A stretch of 64,000 bases of DNA. Source: Aricia agestis (taxonomy: Eukaryota > Arthropoda > Insecta > Lepidoptera > Lycaenidae). The translations under genes were made by a program, and so were the position numbers. The DNA is taken from the NCBI RefSeq assembly GCF_905147365.1, contig NC_056409.1, forward strand, positions 8,747,001 through 8,811,000, written 5' to 3'. This document shows positions 22,776 through 34,446 of this stretch, piece after piece (position 1 is the first letter of the stretch; every line of letters starts with the position of its first letter). Below the pieces are notes generated by a model, which did not search any database, was not told where the DNA came from, and was given only the letters and a program-made list of their open reading frames with translations.

Positions 22776-23250
22776 GAGGATACACCAGGGGCGAGAGAAA
22801 TTGAAAATAGGTATTAAAAAATGTATTGCTGACTCACCAATCTCAAGTCTCCCACCGCAGAGCGTGATAGAGACAATACGACAAAAGTTCTAATAAAAGA
22901 ACAGAAAATCTTCGATTCGTTGTCCGCTGATTCCTTCTCCAAAACTTAACCGATTTAAGTACTTTTTTCATTAAAAATTAAAGCAAGGCTTGAGCAGTGT
23001 TCCTATGTTTTATTTTTTTTGTATATTTTAGCCAGTTTTGTTTTCTAGGTGTTCAAACACCTAGGAAAATTTTGCCACTTTTTTGGGTTTTTGGGCGTTC
23101 TTATCTTTTTTAATAATAAAATTATGAAAAAAGGAAAACATAGGGACAAGCTAATAGATATTCAGGAAAAAAATCATAACTCTACCGGCATTATCCAGGG
23201 AGGAAACAGAGGACAGCGTTTGTATGGAAAAACGGCGGTGTGGACTCCTC
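22776..23250 (+). mobile_element. TTAA-targeting MITE, copy 2 (475 bp)
   Basis: Flanked by TTAA at 22772-22775 and 23251-23254. Ends 'gaggatacacc' and 'ggtgtggactcctc'. Same length and internal order as 963-1437, including 'ccttctccaaaacttaaccg' and 'gggaggaaacag'. Also contains 'ggtgttcaaacacc', a small palindrome. Confidence 0.85.
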
Positions 23251-23252
23251 TT

Positions 23253-23325
23253 AAGGGCCGGGACACAAAAACACGATACGACGTCGTGTCGTACCACGAC
23301 ACGGCGTCGTTGAATGCGCGGCCCT
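23253..23325. mobile_element. 73-bp mini-palindromic element
   Basis: Ends 'aagggccg' and 'cggccctt'. The core 'cgatacgacgtcgtgtcg' contains further palindromes. It abuts the TTAA of the preceding MITE, so one inserted at the edge of the other. Class unknown. Confidence 0.6.
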
Positions 23326-23394
23326 TATATTATGGTGAAGGACTGCATCGAGCTAATAATAATATTATTTTGAAATTATGTTTTTATTATACAT

Positions 23395-23484
23395 AGGTTT
23401 AGCGGCTTGGACGTGAAGAGGTAACAGACAAACAGACATAATATAGGCACACTTTTGCATTTATAATATAGGTATTAGTATGGA
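23395..23484 (-). mobile_element. 5' fragment of Helitron family H-a
   Basis: The reverse complement begins 'tccatactaata' at 23484 and runs through 'aagtgtgcc..tctgtttgtc' to 'caagccgctaaac', matching the first 70 bp of 8887-9086. The 3' part is missing. Confidence 0.55.
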
Positions 23485-25670
23485 TTTTTAAATTCATTTC
23501 TAATGAAACTCCAATGATTTTCCTATTATTATTCAAACTCAAACTCATTAATTTTTGTTCAGTTTTTTTTTTCAAATACTTCCTGAACGTTGGTGCTACA
23601 GGTGCCTACCACCATCTTATTATTATTATCTATTATTTGACCATACTTTTCATTTGTTATTGATACAAATACATTCAAAGTTTTAATAAATGTGAAAAAA
23701 ATATAATAATTATTATTTCATTTTACGGACAAACGAGGATTTGCTTTACAATTTCAAAGAAAAAGGGCGAAAGCTTACAAATCAACCCTTTGAAAGTTGA
23801 GATTTCTTTAATTTGAATAGCGTCCCTCGGAACTGTCAAAACATCAAATATTCAAATTGCCGAAGTTTTGTGAGGACGGGATCGTTCAGTTATAAGCCTA
23901 ACAAAGGACACGGATTGTCCCTGATTTGTAACCAAGAGTCGGAATTGCGGATTAATTGTATTTATCTAGGCTCGAGCTGCAGATTGTTCGGCCAATTGGA
24001 ACGGCCTATTGTTTGATTTAACATAACATTGTTCTTTGTAATCCGGTGCTTATAACGCGTTGTGTTTGTCTTAGGTTAATTCTGCTCGATCCAGGTACGA
24101 AACGCCAGTCCAACAATGATACGTTCAATGTTCATGCTTTTCATGGACGTATTTAGGCTTTAGCTTTGTTAGTCCCTCATTTGTTCTCATTTACGAAATG
24201 TGACTTCTAGCTAAAGATCTGATTTTATTTTTTACTGTTGTGTCTTCTCAAACGAGCTATGTTTTGGTAAATATAAGTAAATAAATATATTTTACTACTA
24301 TCGATTATATTATTATTATGTTTTCAAAGTTTGTGTAATAATATTATTTTAATAACATAAGCCTTAAGTAGGCATAATCTTTGACAATAGTTTTGGGGTC
24401 CTTTAATCTCGTACTAATTACGGTAGGGTCAAACATGACTCGAAAGATTAGGTTAAACTTAAGTCTTTATTCCAGGAGTTCAACACAATAGTAGTACATC
24501 AAAACCTCAGCAGTTCGTCCTTTTCGCACGCTAAAGTCGGAGCGAGTTAAGAGATCTTATTAAAGTCGTAAAATATCTCGGCGTGATAACATGTAAGTTT
24601 CCGCATAACTTTCAACTAAATGAGATATTCGGTTAGTATGCTATTTTAGACGAAACTCTCTTTAACAATTTTGTGTGCTCTTGTTTCCTCGCTCGAACGA
24701 GTTTTGTGGCTGACGTGGCTAAAACTGATTAAGATTTTTCATCAAGATTAATAATTTCGATGATTCTTTTTAACTGTGTAAAAATATTTAGCCCATGTCA
24801 CGCTATATTATAGCCTAATGGGTGATATTTGTTAATTATAAATCCATATTAGGTACCTACATTACAACAAATATTCTTATTATTAATTACTATTATTTTT
24901 ATTGAGTATACGCGAATCAGGTTGGTAAATGTTTCAGAAACATCGAGAATTTGTATAAACAACTGAATTTATTAGAGTTATGAGTTTAGGCTAATTCTGA
25001 CAGAATATAATATTATGGGTCTTAGTCTTTCCTCAGTAATTTTACGGTGAGGAGTCCTCACTGAGGACAAGCAATGCCTTAAAAAAACTTACTGTAATAA
25101 TTAACTTTCGTACAGATTCTTTAATTATTTTTAAAATGAAAAATGCTGTAAATATTGCCCGCATTTAAATATAACTTTCATAATATTATGCTATTTTGTT
25201 CATTCCTAAAACTGTTATTTAACGTGTTTGTTATAGGTACGTGACAAAACAAATTTTCATATTTTAAGTTTTAAATTTAATTTCATGATATAATTTACAA
25301 AAAATGTTTAATATTTTATTAGTGTGCGCACAGCCTTCTTTCAACAACGAGTGTATAACAAATACGAAGTTGTTTGTATAGCAGTCATAAACTTAAGAGT
25401 TGTTTGAACAGAAAACATGACGTTCCTACACTCGGCTTAGAAACTTGACGAGAATTCTAAACTTAAATCAATTTTTCCAATATTTCCTTAGTATAAACCT
25501 GACAAAGCAAATCTCAAACTAGACTTGATAATAATAATACTAAGTATGTAATTTATTGTAATTTGACTTTATGAAAATAGATTTTTCTAAGGCCTATTTC
25601 TAAATAAAAAATTATGTTATTTTACGACAATTCATGGAGGTTGAGTCAGTCAGTCAGTCCTTACATACGA
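23485..25670. other. Unique DNA without recognisable genes
   Basis: 23780-24150 is somewhat richer in CG and may be conserved non-coding DNA; its 67-codon frame is unrecognised. A small 'gtcctcactgaggac' palindrome lies near 25055. No repeats identified. Confidence 0.4.
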
Positions 25671-25673
25671 GAT

Positions 25674-25905
25674 GATTTTTTTTTTCGAAAGGGTCTCAGC
25701 TACTGGTCTGGTTAAGACCATGGTAGCTTAATCGTGGCTATAACTAGTCTATTGCTAGTTGGTTTGGAGATAAGCAATGAGGGGGCCTGGCCCCCTCCCC
25801 TAAAGTCACACGTGTGCGAGTGAAAGGGGTAAGAAGCAGTAGGTCGGTGGGCAACTTTCTCTGTCATCCGCAGCCCTCCTTCGTCATCTGTTTTACTAAT
25901 CTCAA
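25674..25905 (-). mobile_element. Probable poly(A) retroposon, minus orientation
   Basis: A T-run at 25676-25685 on the plus strand would be the poly(A) tail of a minus-strand insertion. The body is GC-richer than its surroundings ('gggggcctggccccctcccc'). No second copy in the window and no tRNA head seen, so the class is uncertain. Confidence 0.4.
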
Positions 25906-27257
25906 TGTGCCTAAACAATTATTTTACTGAAACATTTCATGCGACAATTAGCTACTTGTTTTTGTGGGCACCACTCATCTGAATGGACTCTTACATAATA
26001 TTATGTCTTGCTGCGGGTGCAAGGCATATCTATCTTGTTAGCTGCAATCAAGGTTTAAGGTCAATAAAAATATTTTACATGGTAAATTATTTATAAAATG
26101 GTGGATTATTAAGTGGTGATGCTACTTTATGGAAAAGTTAAGAAAGGTATACTGAATAATAAATTATGTTGAGAAACCTCAATGTAATAAACTAGAAACA
26201 TCTCACATTTAGAGGTAAAACAATACCGTACTTATTACGTATTACGCCGGTGACAATAAAAATCCCTTTCCACATACATATGTAACGCGATACTAAATTC
26301 ATGTAATTCGGTCAAAAGTCGCCCCAACCTTTTTGCGGTCCATTAACGGGCACCGAAGAAGTACTAAGATAGCTGTAACGTAACATTTGATTGCATTATT
26401 AACCTTAATACGTCGTAATAAGAACCCGAAAACCCGGGAAATCATAAATTTTAAGTGTCTCAATAAATATGTGGTGCGGTCATAAAAACCGGAATACTAA
26501 TGAACTTGATTAAATTTTATCGAGTAAAGGAACGAAAGACATGCTTTATGCGATGCTTAAACGTCGGTAGTTATGTCTATTGTGACGTCGTGTACAATTA
26601 ATGACACATTTATCAACACATCATTTTACGTTACCTATGGTATATTTGATACATGTAATGGCCTGAGCAATTAACTATTCTTGTGCCATCTCCATGAAAG
26701 AACTTGTCTAAAAATATATCTTGTGGATGCAAGTATGATATGGGAAACGAGAGGTGAATATGAGATAATAATTATGATAGCGATCACATTTTAGAGCAAT
26801 TAAATATATTATTTTGTAAACAAAAAACCAAAAATAGCGTCGCAAGGTAATAAAATGGTAATTTTAGTGAGGTTTTTACTCAGTAAATCCTAAACGTTAA
26901 AATTTGTTTGGCGTCCGTGGCTTTAGCTTGTCACCGTGGTTTCACTAGCTTCATTCTATTTCTTTCCTTTTTGTCGTAAAGAATTTGATATCTTATTATA
27001 CCTCCTTCGTATTGAAATGGAAAGAGAGTTAATATTTCTAAGGAAAATTGTGTATTGTATCCGAGGTTATTGAAGCTTTACGCGTCAAACATAATACCGG
27101 ATCCCGTAGAATAAACAAAAATAAAAAAAGTATACTAAAGCGCAATGTGCAATATTATCTTTAGCACCGAAACGTTTAATTCACTTAAATTAAAAACTTT
27201 ATTTCCTCTAAACTTCTTATTAGTTACCACAATTTTATTTGAAAAGATTTAATGTTC
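25906..27257. other. AT-rich unique stretch
   Basis: Nothing recognised on either strand. Confidence 0.45.
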
Positions 27258-27266
27258 TTGATTGAA

Positions 27267-27607
27267 AATAATAATAATAATAGCTCCCACACCGGTTGAG
27301 ACCAGGCCAGCTACGCAGGAGTAATTTTATAGTGCCCAAGTGTGTGCGCAGTACACAAGAACATTCTCTATTCCTTTACTCTCATTACCCAGTGGGACGG
27401 ACGACCGACACGACTGGCGAGAGATCAGGCGCAGGACCAACTTTTTACATGCCCATCCGACGCATGGATCATCTTACTTGTCAGACAATCAGGTGATCAG
27501 CCTCCATTGTCCTAACCAAACTTGGAAATAACATGTTTCCAACGCGGGAATCGAACCCACGACCTCCGAGTCAAGAGCCGCGCTCTACACCACTAGACCA
27601 CGGAGGC
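27267..27607 (-). mobile_element. tRNA-derived SINE family B
   Basis: Minus orientation. The head at 27540-27607 reads 'cctccgtggtctagtggtgt' with B box 'gggttcgattccc'. The body includes 'gacaatggaggctgatcacc'. The (ATT)n tail is at 27267-27282 on the plus strand. Flanked by 'ttgattgaa' at 27258-27266 and 27612-27620, a 9-bp target duplication from target-primed insertion. Overlapping plus-strand frames at 27296-27531 are not genes. Confidence 0.88.
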
Positions 27608-27620
27608 GTTATTGATTGAA

Positions 27621-28807
27621 TTTATTTGCGTAATTGATTGAAAATAATATAACAATTGATATACGTACTATAAAGGCTACCAGTAAATAAAATCAAGACG
27701 TGAGTGGAAGAATAAGGTAAATAGCATGAAAAAACTTCCCGTTTTTTTGCTTAAATGGAGGCTTTAGGGCCGGAAAATTTATTTGAAATATAATATCTGT
27801 AGTCAGATATATTAGCTAGGTTATGAAGTAGATAAGTTACAAGTTTTATCAAAATAATTAGGGAAAAAATGAGTTATTGTCAGTATGTTACGAAATGTTA
27901 CTTGTTCGATTCTTCAATCAACTGCCTATGTACGGTTTATTATTATACTTTTAAACAATCTTTTTTGCTCCATCTTTTAACTTGTGCTGTCTACTATTCG
28001 CCGTAGTAGTCTGTAATATTGTATTAATTATTTAGCACATCAAACCGGTAAATTATGCAAACTAAATTATACTATTACATGTTGAGTGACGTCTGTGACA
28101 GCGTAGCATTCAACGTGACTATAATTGCATCTACAGCAGTATGCTAACTACGGACTACACTCGGAATTATACTGCACAAGCCATTATTATACTACAGCAT
28201 ATTATATCAACAATTCAGTTTATTAAGAGAGAGAAATTATGACTTACAATTGATTTTTGGGGTGATTTTTGAACTAAAAATAAGAATCTTGAGCCCACAT
28301 GTACCTCTGCGTACGACGTCAAAAAGTAGTCAATCAAATTTTTGTATTTACGAAAGAGAAAGCATAATGGTTTGGGAGTAGTCGTTTTTATAAACAACAA
28401 CAAATTTTATCTACCAACAGGATATAGTATTAAACAGTTAAAGCTGCAGAAAAAACTAGCAAAGTATACAACTATATAAACCGCCAAAGAATGTACTCTA
28501 TACTTAGATTTTGTAACATGTCGTACAAGGAACAAACTGGATTTAGAAACATAGACAAACTTCGTATGCAAACGTAGATACTTTGGTAAAATCTGCAGAT
28601 TCGCTATTGTATTTGGCTCCATAGTTTGTAAGCTCCTGCAACTTTCATCAGTTTACCACTCAAATTCGATATTTATAAACATACTTTCTTGTAAATAATA
28701 ATATTCTTAGAGTCATTACTAAAATATTATTAATCAAGCACACAAGTTATTAATTAATATTTTATTCTGGTCTGTCAAAATGTATGTTCTAGTCTAACGA
28801 CTAGAAC
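27621..28807. other. AT-rich unique stretch
   Basis: Frames at 28215-28403 and 28407-28622 (minus) are unrecognised. A small hairpin 'gttctagtc..gactagaac' lies at 28786-28807 next to the SINE end. Confidence 0.4.
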
Positions 28808-29050
28808 GCTTCACACCACGTCAGTCTGGCCGCGTGGTAAGTATCTGAAGGACTTGTGTTACGGGTACTAGACAACGGAAATATATTTAATACTTTTATG
28901 CTATGCATATATTTAAGATTTTTATTATATTATTACAATACACGTCCATGATCTTTTTGCAAACGTTTTGTTCCGTCGGCGGGATTCGACCCCGCGACCC
29001 CTGACTTGAGCTACCAACGCGCTCATCCACTGAGCCAGAGAGGTCGTCAT
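28808..29050 (-). mobile_element. tRNA-derived SINE family A, copy 2
   Basis: The head at 28971-29048 on the minus strand reads 'ctggctcagtggatgagcg' (A box) and 'gggtcgaatcccg' (B box). The body shares 'acacaagtccttcag' and the 'ccagactgacgtggtgtgaag' end with copies 1 and 3. The ATT tail has been lost or replaced. The overlapping minus-strand frame (28896-29132) is not a gene. Confidence 0.86.
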
Positions 29051-30224
29051 GGGAACATTTTATATATTTTGCTTTAAAAATTAACGCACACATTGCGACG
29101 GAGCGCAGTGGGAAGGAGCGCATTTTCAACATAAATATTTATAGGCTTGTCCCGCTGTGCCCCTTCGTAATATACGCTTACCGTTCAGTACATTTGCGAT
29201 CGATGCTTCGATAAATTCGCTGCCTCATTATCTACAGAATCTATCGTAATAGAAAAATATTCGTTTTCTGTTCGTTAAAATTTATCACTTGTTTCAAATA
29301 ACAGTGGGAACTCCTAAAACGGCGATTTGGTGACATCGTTTCAGCGGAGAGCCGGCTGTAAATTGTACGGAAAACCCAGTATAGATAACCCGATTGTAGG
29401 GTGACCACGACTTATTGGCGAACAGATAACGAGCTTACCGGAACCGGAAGCGGCAAGCTTCAGCGTAGCAAGTGTTGTTCACAAATACATAATTTAAAAA
29501 ATGTACTTTATTTTGTGTACGGTGACGAGAGGTTTTTTTAACAATGTCACATAAAAGTTATTTTGTATTTATTTATTTACCAATACAAATAATTAAAAAA
29601 TATATAAATTAAGCACTCACAAAAAAAACACGTAGGTTTAGTGACATAGTACTAGTTAGTTTACGTCTAGTCTATGTACAATAATAATAATTATTATTTG
29701 AAGTAAGATGAGTGCATTTCAGTGGTACTATAAATAAGAATGTAGGTAATATAGTACTGAATAAGCGTAATTTAAATAAAAAAATAAATATTATTCCTTT
29801 TTGCCATTTCAGTCATTAGGTAGATATAAAATCTTTTAAATATTATATAATATTCTTAATTCATATAAACATATTTTTTTAAATAATTGGGTATGTTATA
29901 CGAATTTCCTAGAAAGTTGAACGATATGAGGACCCTACACAATATGTAAAGGCTGAAAAAATATTCCCACAAATGCGATGAATATTTTCCAAAGCGAATG
30001 TTTGGTGTCGGTTGTATTGAGGTTTTATATTTGTAAATTACTATCTCACAAATACGTAGTGTTAAATGGCTTTCGAAAACTCCAATATTTTATTTGAAAT
30101 CTTTCGTTGTGTATAGAGTCAACGTTATCAATTCGTGATTATTTCTATATTACATAGGCAAGAAGTAAGAACCTTGCTTTGTAGTAAGATACTGAATAAA
30201 GCGTTTGTATTGATACATTATCAC
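29051..30224. other. Unique stretch
   Basis: 29150-29470 is moderately GC-rich and non-repetitive ('gcggagagccggctgtaaat'), a possible regulatory region. From 29480 on it is AT-rich with nothing recognised. Confidence 0.4.
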
Positions 30225-30413
30225 ACGTCTGATATGTTTGTGAGTTTCTATATTTGTTACTTCTTCACGTCTTAACAGTTGGGCCGATTTTAATAAAATT
30301 TGGTTTGGAGTTTGTTGATACCCTGGATTAACACAATATACTTTTTACTGCAGGAAAATATCACAATTTATTATCCCTAATAAACCGCGGGTAACACTGC
30401 GGGGTACGGCTAG
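30225..30413 (+). mobile_element. Helitron-like element, short
   Basis: Contains 'cttcttcacgtcttaacagt' and 'ggccgattttaataaaattt', and ends 'ctgcggggtacggCTAG|T' at 30413. The 3' end fits the Helitron pattern; the 5' end is approximate. Confidence 0.55.
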
Positions 30414-30469
30414 TATCAAATACTTCTAAGCAGACAAATAACTCACAAGTGTTTGTAGAGCTATTTGGG

Positions 30470-30600
30470 TGTGCAACTGTGCACTGTGCAGTGTGCAGAC
30501 TAAAGCGTATCTAATTCGTAGCACTACGCTCTACGAATTCAATGAGCTACGTGATGCTACGCGCCGACGTAGCACGTCTACGATAATGCAAACGGTTGTT
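30470..30600. repeat. Cluster of short overlapping palindromes
   Basis: 'gcactgtgcagtgtgc', 'aattcgtag...ctacgaatt' and 'acgtgatgctacgcgccgac' with 'gtagcacgt' form several nested inverted repeats in 130 bp. Probably a decayed MITE. Confidence 0.5.
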
Positions 30601-30620
30601 GCCTTTTACTTTATTACGTG

Positions 30621-31138
30621 CTAGCGACCCGCCCCGGCGTCACACGGGTATAAAATATATAGCCACTTAAAAAAATGATTAAAATCGATAGCCTATGATC
30701 CTTCACGTGGTCTACTTCTTATCTGTGCCAAATAACATAAAAATTGCTCCAGTAGTTCGCGCGCTTTCAAATAATTTCCCCCGTTTCTTCCACATTCTGC
30801 TATTAGTCTTAGCGTAGTAAAATATAGCCTATAGCCTTCCTCAATAAACGGGCAATTTGACACTGAAAGAATTTTTCAAATCGGAACAGTAATTCCTGAG
30901 ATTAGCGCGTTCAAGTTAGCCGTTTCAAATAATTTTCCCCGTTTTTTCAACATTTTCCTCTATTTCTTCGCTCCTATTAGTCTTAGCGTGATAAAATATA
31001 GACTATAGCCTTCCTCGAGAAATGAGCTATCTAACACTGAAATAATCATCAAAATCCGTTGCGTAGTTTTAAAGATTAAAGGTAACAAAGGGACATGAGG
31101 GAAAAAAAGCGACTTTGTTTTATAATATTATGTATAGA
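30621..31138 (-). mobile_element. Helitron-like element (518 bp), minus orientation
   Basis: The 3' end is CTAG at plus 30621-30624, followed by 'cgacccgccccggcgtcaca'. The 5' TC lies opposite 31137-31138 ('tctatacataatattataaa' on the minus strand). The body has two diverged copies of 'attagtcttagcgt..taaaatatag..tatagccttcctc' near 30802 and 30976, a module also found in the 39207-40263 Helitron. Confidence 0.7.
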
Positions 31139-31574
31139 TTTTTATGTAATTTTTTATTTCTATGCATAAGGCAAATCACTTTGATAAATTTAATTAAAAG
31201 AAGGATGTATTTTCTGTATCTAAAAATGTTTATATAAAAACTTTTTTGTTTACCCGAAAGCCGAATTCTCGGGGATGGAGCTGAAATTAAATTACCGCAT
31301 ATCCGGCCGGGGCCGACGTGTCGGATTAGTCGGCCGCAATAATTGACTGCCGGCTTAAGATTTCCGCCATCAAACTAGCATGTAAACTATTAAGGATCGG
31401 GTGTCCGACGAGATAACTGTAAGCCGGAAATGATAACTACAAACGCTCTAAGATTTTACTTACCCGGTTATCCTTTATACGTGGGAGAGCCATGCTTCGG
31501 CATGAATGGGCCGGATCGACGGGAAAAATACCACGTTCTCACAGAAAACCGGCGTGATACAGCGCTTGCGTTGT
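31139..31574. other. GC-richer unique block
   Basis: 31250-31560 is CpG-rich and non-repetitive ('catatccggccggggccgac'), with no frame or splice signal I can support. Candidate conserved regulatory DNA. Confidence 0.35.
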
Positions 31575-31800
31575 GTTTCGCCGAGTGAGTGAGTTTACCG
31601 GATGCCCAATCCCCTACCCTATTCCCTTCCCTACCCCCCTATTCCCTTCCCTTCCCATCCCTACCCTCCCCTATTCCCTCTTAAAAGGCCGGCAACGCAC
31701 CTGCAGCTCTCCTGATGCTGCGAGTGTCCATGGGTGACGGAAGTTGCTTTCCATCAGGTGACCCGTTTGCTCGTTTGCCCCCTTATTTCATTTAAAAAAT
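31575..31800 (+). mobile_element. Retroposon family P, copy 1
   Basis: A pyrimidine minisatellite of 'ccctattcccttcccta'-like units (31610-31680) is followed by 'aaaggccggcaacgcacctg', 'gcgagtgtccatgggtgacg' and 'gacccgtttgctcgtttgcc'. The same order occurs inverted at 38805-39036, where an A-tail is present. Reading frames across it are not genes. Confidence 0.78.
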
Positions 31801-32032
31801 CGGTTATCTTATCCCTGAATAATGAGTTTTTTTTAAGCTATTGCATAACTTTTATTGCGGGCTTTGAGCGCGGCGACCGAATCAAGACATTCCGTAACGA
31901 AAATAAACCTAATACCCTCAGTTCGACCGGTAAGCGGTGCGGCGTTGAAAGCCGTGCATCGTCTAACGTCGTTCCAGTTTGGCAGACTTCGGCACGGTGT
32001 TTGTGTGCATGCGACTAGTCGCATAGCATCTA

Positions 32033-32080
32033 GTCTACATGCATACGTCTAGACTATAGTCTAGACGAATGCGTGTAGAC
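32033..32080. repeat. 48-bp palindrome without spacer
   Basis: 'gtctacatgcatacgtctag' onwards pairs with the right half over 24 bp with two mismatches; the central 22 bp ('cgtctagactatagtctaga' plus 'cg') are perfect. Upstream DNA (31855-32030) is CpG-rich with further short palindromes such as 'gcgactagtcgc', so this may be the end of a larger element. Confidence 0.8.
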
Positions 32081-32389
32081 TGCTCTGCAATAGCTTTACC
32101 CCGGCATTCCCCGAGTGCCACACGTAATTAATATTAATTTTACATACTATTTGTTTCATTTGTTTGGTTAAAAAACCTTCAAAATAAAAATCATACGGTG
32201 ATTTTAATACATTACATAATATACCTACAAGGATATGTGGAAAACGTGGATTTGGCTAAGAGCTAAAAGATACTAAGATGACATTCACAGTAAAAAAAAC
32301 TAGGCCTTTGCATCCGTAGTGGATGATTTATACAGTATTTTCAGAGCAAAGTAACCACTCCTCAAATACTGTAGTGTATGGGACAAGAT

Positions 32390-32648
32390 TTAAATGTCCG
32401 TATGGTTGCCCAAGCACATACGATATTCTCGCAACATAGTCGGCCTAGTCCAGAGGAAAGAACTAGTCAATACGTCTGGGACCAACTATGTGCGGGTTTC
32501 CTCACGATGTTTTTCTTCACTGTACGAGCGTCCGTATTATGTAATTGAGATAAGAAAATATCTCATTGGTACACTCCTCCACCCGGGATCAAACCTGCAC
32601 CCTCTACGAGTGCGAACCAAAGGTCTACCCATTAGGCCACGGACGCTC
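32390..32648 (-). mobile_element. tRNA-derived SINE family C
   Basis: The minus-strand head at 32575-32648 reads 'gagcgtccgtggcctaatgg' with a B box-like 'caggtttgatcccgg'. The body includes 'atcgtgaggaaacccgcaca', a phrase typical of lepidopteran SINE bodies. The left end is approximate. The 118-codon plus-strand frame across it (32394-32750) is antisense to the SINE and not a gene. Confidence 0.75.
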
Positions 32649-32649
32649 T

Positions 32650-33170
32650 TCACAGTAAAACATAGATGTAAAACAGATGTCTCTCATATGATACTATACG
32701 AGATTGTAGCATTCATTTTAATTTCAGACTCGCCCAAAACATCCTTGTAGGGCTAGGGTTGTATAATTATAGAATCACAAAGCTCTATTGTAGAAGTGAC
32801 ACCAAGCCCGAAGGTCAAGTCCGTCAAAATTCCGTCCGGAAAAATTACAACCGGCGAGATTGATGTCTTCCTCATAAATTCACTTTAAAATGAAGCGTCG
32901 AATTCTTTTTCGCTCCAAAATTAAACGTCTTATTTTTGTTACATAATTGCGATAACACCAAAGAATATTCAAATTTAATGCAAAATTCGTATCTTTCGCT
33001 GACGTTCATGATTCAGTGGAGTAATAAAATAAATTAAGTTCGTCCTTTTTTATATTATCGTCATCATTATCATAATAATCATTAGGCTCTATGTGCCATC
33101 ATTTTCCCGAGTACCTACCTATTTTGAATGTATAAGAGTCTGCTTCTAATAATTACATTTAAGAATTTAC
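32650..33170. other. Unique stretch
   Basis: 32800-32870 is CG-richer ('accaagcccgaaggtcaagt') and non-repetitive. Nothing else recognised. Confidence 0.35.
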
Positions 33171-33174
33171 TCCT

Positions 33175-33559
33175 GGCCTAGGATCCCACCATAGAAGGAC
33201 TTATTTATTTTTTATTCTGGACCGAAATTTTTTAGGCAACCCACTTGCAATGAATTTATTGACATTCGGAATCTTCTATCTATATATATATAACTCAAAG
33301 GTGATAGATCACCATGTCAGTCAGTGACATGGTGATCTATCAACGCACAGCCCAAACTACTGCACCGATCGGGCTGAAATTTGGCATGCAGGTAGATGAT
33401 ATGACGCAGGCATCCGCTAAGAAAGGATTTTGATCAATTCCACCTCCAAGGGGTTACTTCTTATCATACTTCTTAACGCAAACGAAGCCGCGGGCATAAG
33501 CTCGATATATAAAATACTTTTCATCCATTAACCAGCTCGGTGAAGTGGGATCCTAGGCC
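33175..33559. mobile_element. MITE with GGCCTAGGATCCCAC ends, hosting a Helitron
   Basis: 'ggcctaggatcccac' at 33175-33189 is repeated exactly in reverse at 33545-33559. Between them lies the Helitron at 33275-33504, leaving about 155 bp of original element. No clear target duplication. Confidence 0.7.
33275..33504 (+). mobile_element. Helitron-like element family H-b, copy 2
   Basis: Starts 'tctatctatatatatataac' and ends 'gaagccgcgggcataagCTCG'. Collinear with 17603-17857. It contains a local palindrome 'gtgatagatcaccatgtcag'/'ctgacatggtgatctatc' from duplication of its 5' region. Confidence 0.72.
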
Positions 33560-34127
33560 ATTCTACTTTACAGCAGTCGTCAAGGTTAAACATGCGTTGA
33601 AGATTTCTATTTTGCGAAAGTTAACGGTGCATACAATGAATTCGTTTCTAACTCAATAAAAGCTACAAGAAAGGCTGTACTAACAGAAACGTTACCGTCT
33701 ATTTTCTTCTCACTCTCGCATTTCCCGGTAGTGATTGCTTTAATTATGTTACAGCGACTGAGGTGCTGCAATAAATAGTATTTACAGGGAAGTGTAGGTG
33801 TTACTGAGAGCAAACAACGTTTCTATTCAACGTTTAAATGTTCACTCGATGGCGAATATTTCACAGTGATTTTTATTCTTACTTTTGCCAGTCGATAATT
33901 CACGTGAAACATTCATAAAATCTTTAAAGGTAAAATATGAGCTCGACCGGGAAATCTATCGGACGTATTAGTTCCGTGGATACACTTGGACAAATGTACG
34001 TTATGTAACGCTTGAAAATGAAGTTTTCAGTCGCTTTCCAAGAAGATCTTAAAAATCAATACAAACTCACTTACACTTAATAGTTTATTTAAGAGTTCGT
34101 TGCAGTATGCATCCGTTTCTTAGAGAA
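33560..34127. other. Unique spacer
   Basis: A 68-codon minus frame (33607-33813) is unrecognised. Nothing else. Confidence 0.4.
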
Positions 34128-34446
34128 AAATTATTTGGAATTTTCAGATAATTTTTGCATTGAATTAAAGACAAAGAATATATCTAGGGCGATTCGTTCT
34201 TTTGACTCGATTTAATTGATGTATAAAAAAACGACGATCAAAAAACTATAAAATAGCAGGCGCAAAGTGTGTGACTGAAAGCGTACGAAGCGTACTGAAA
34301 GCGAACCTTTGCACCTGCTATTTTATAGTTTTTTGATCGTCGTTTTTTTATACATCAATTAAATCGAGTCAAAAAAACGAATCGCCCTAGATATATTCTT
34401 TGTCTTTAATTCAGTGCAAAAATTATCTGAAAATTTCAAATAATTT
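34128..34446. repeat. 319-bp hairpin: 140-bp arms, 97% identical
   Basis: Arms 34128-34267 and 34307-34446 are reverse complements with 4 mismatches by eye, around a 39-nt loop that contains two 'actgaaagcg' copies. No second copy in the window, no clear target duplication and no coding. Either a foldback MITE or, if transcribed, a long-hairpin RNA precursor for endogenous siRNA. Confidence 0.92.

Larger units (their letters stand above)
22693..23396 (+). repeat. Interspersed repeat R1, copy 3, interrupted twice
   Basis: The left part runs 'gcgagcgaaaactttgacga' to 'gcacagttatag'; the right part resumes with 'tatggtgaaggactgcatcg' after 23330. Comparison with the intact copies at 7649 and 14617 shows that the 560 bp in between are insertions (22776-23250 and 23253-23325). 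The 115-codon frame at 23049-23396 crosses these boundaries and is not a gene. Confidence 0.82.

Noticed and set aside
23049..23396. 115-codon frame
   Set aside because: It runs across a MITE, a 73-bp insertion and repeat R1, so it is a chance frame.
28896..29132. 78-codon minus frame
   Set aside because: It is the SINE A copy read through its tRNA-like head.
32394..32750. 118-codon open frame, the longest in the window
   Set aside because: It lies antisense across the tRNA-headed SINE at 32390-32648 and has no recognisable domain.
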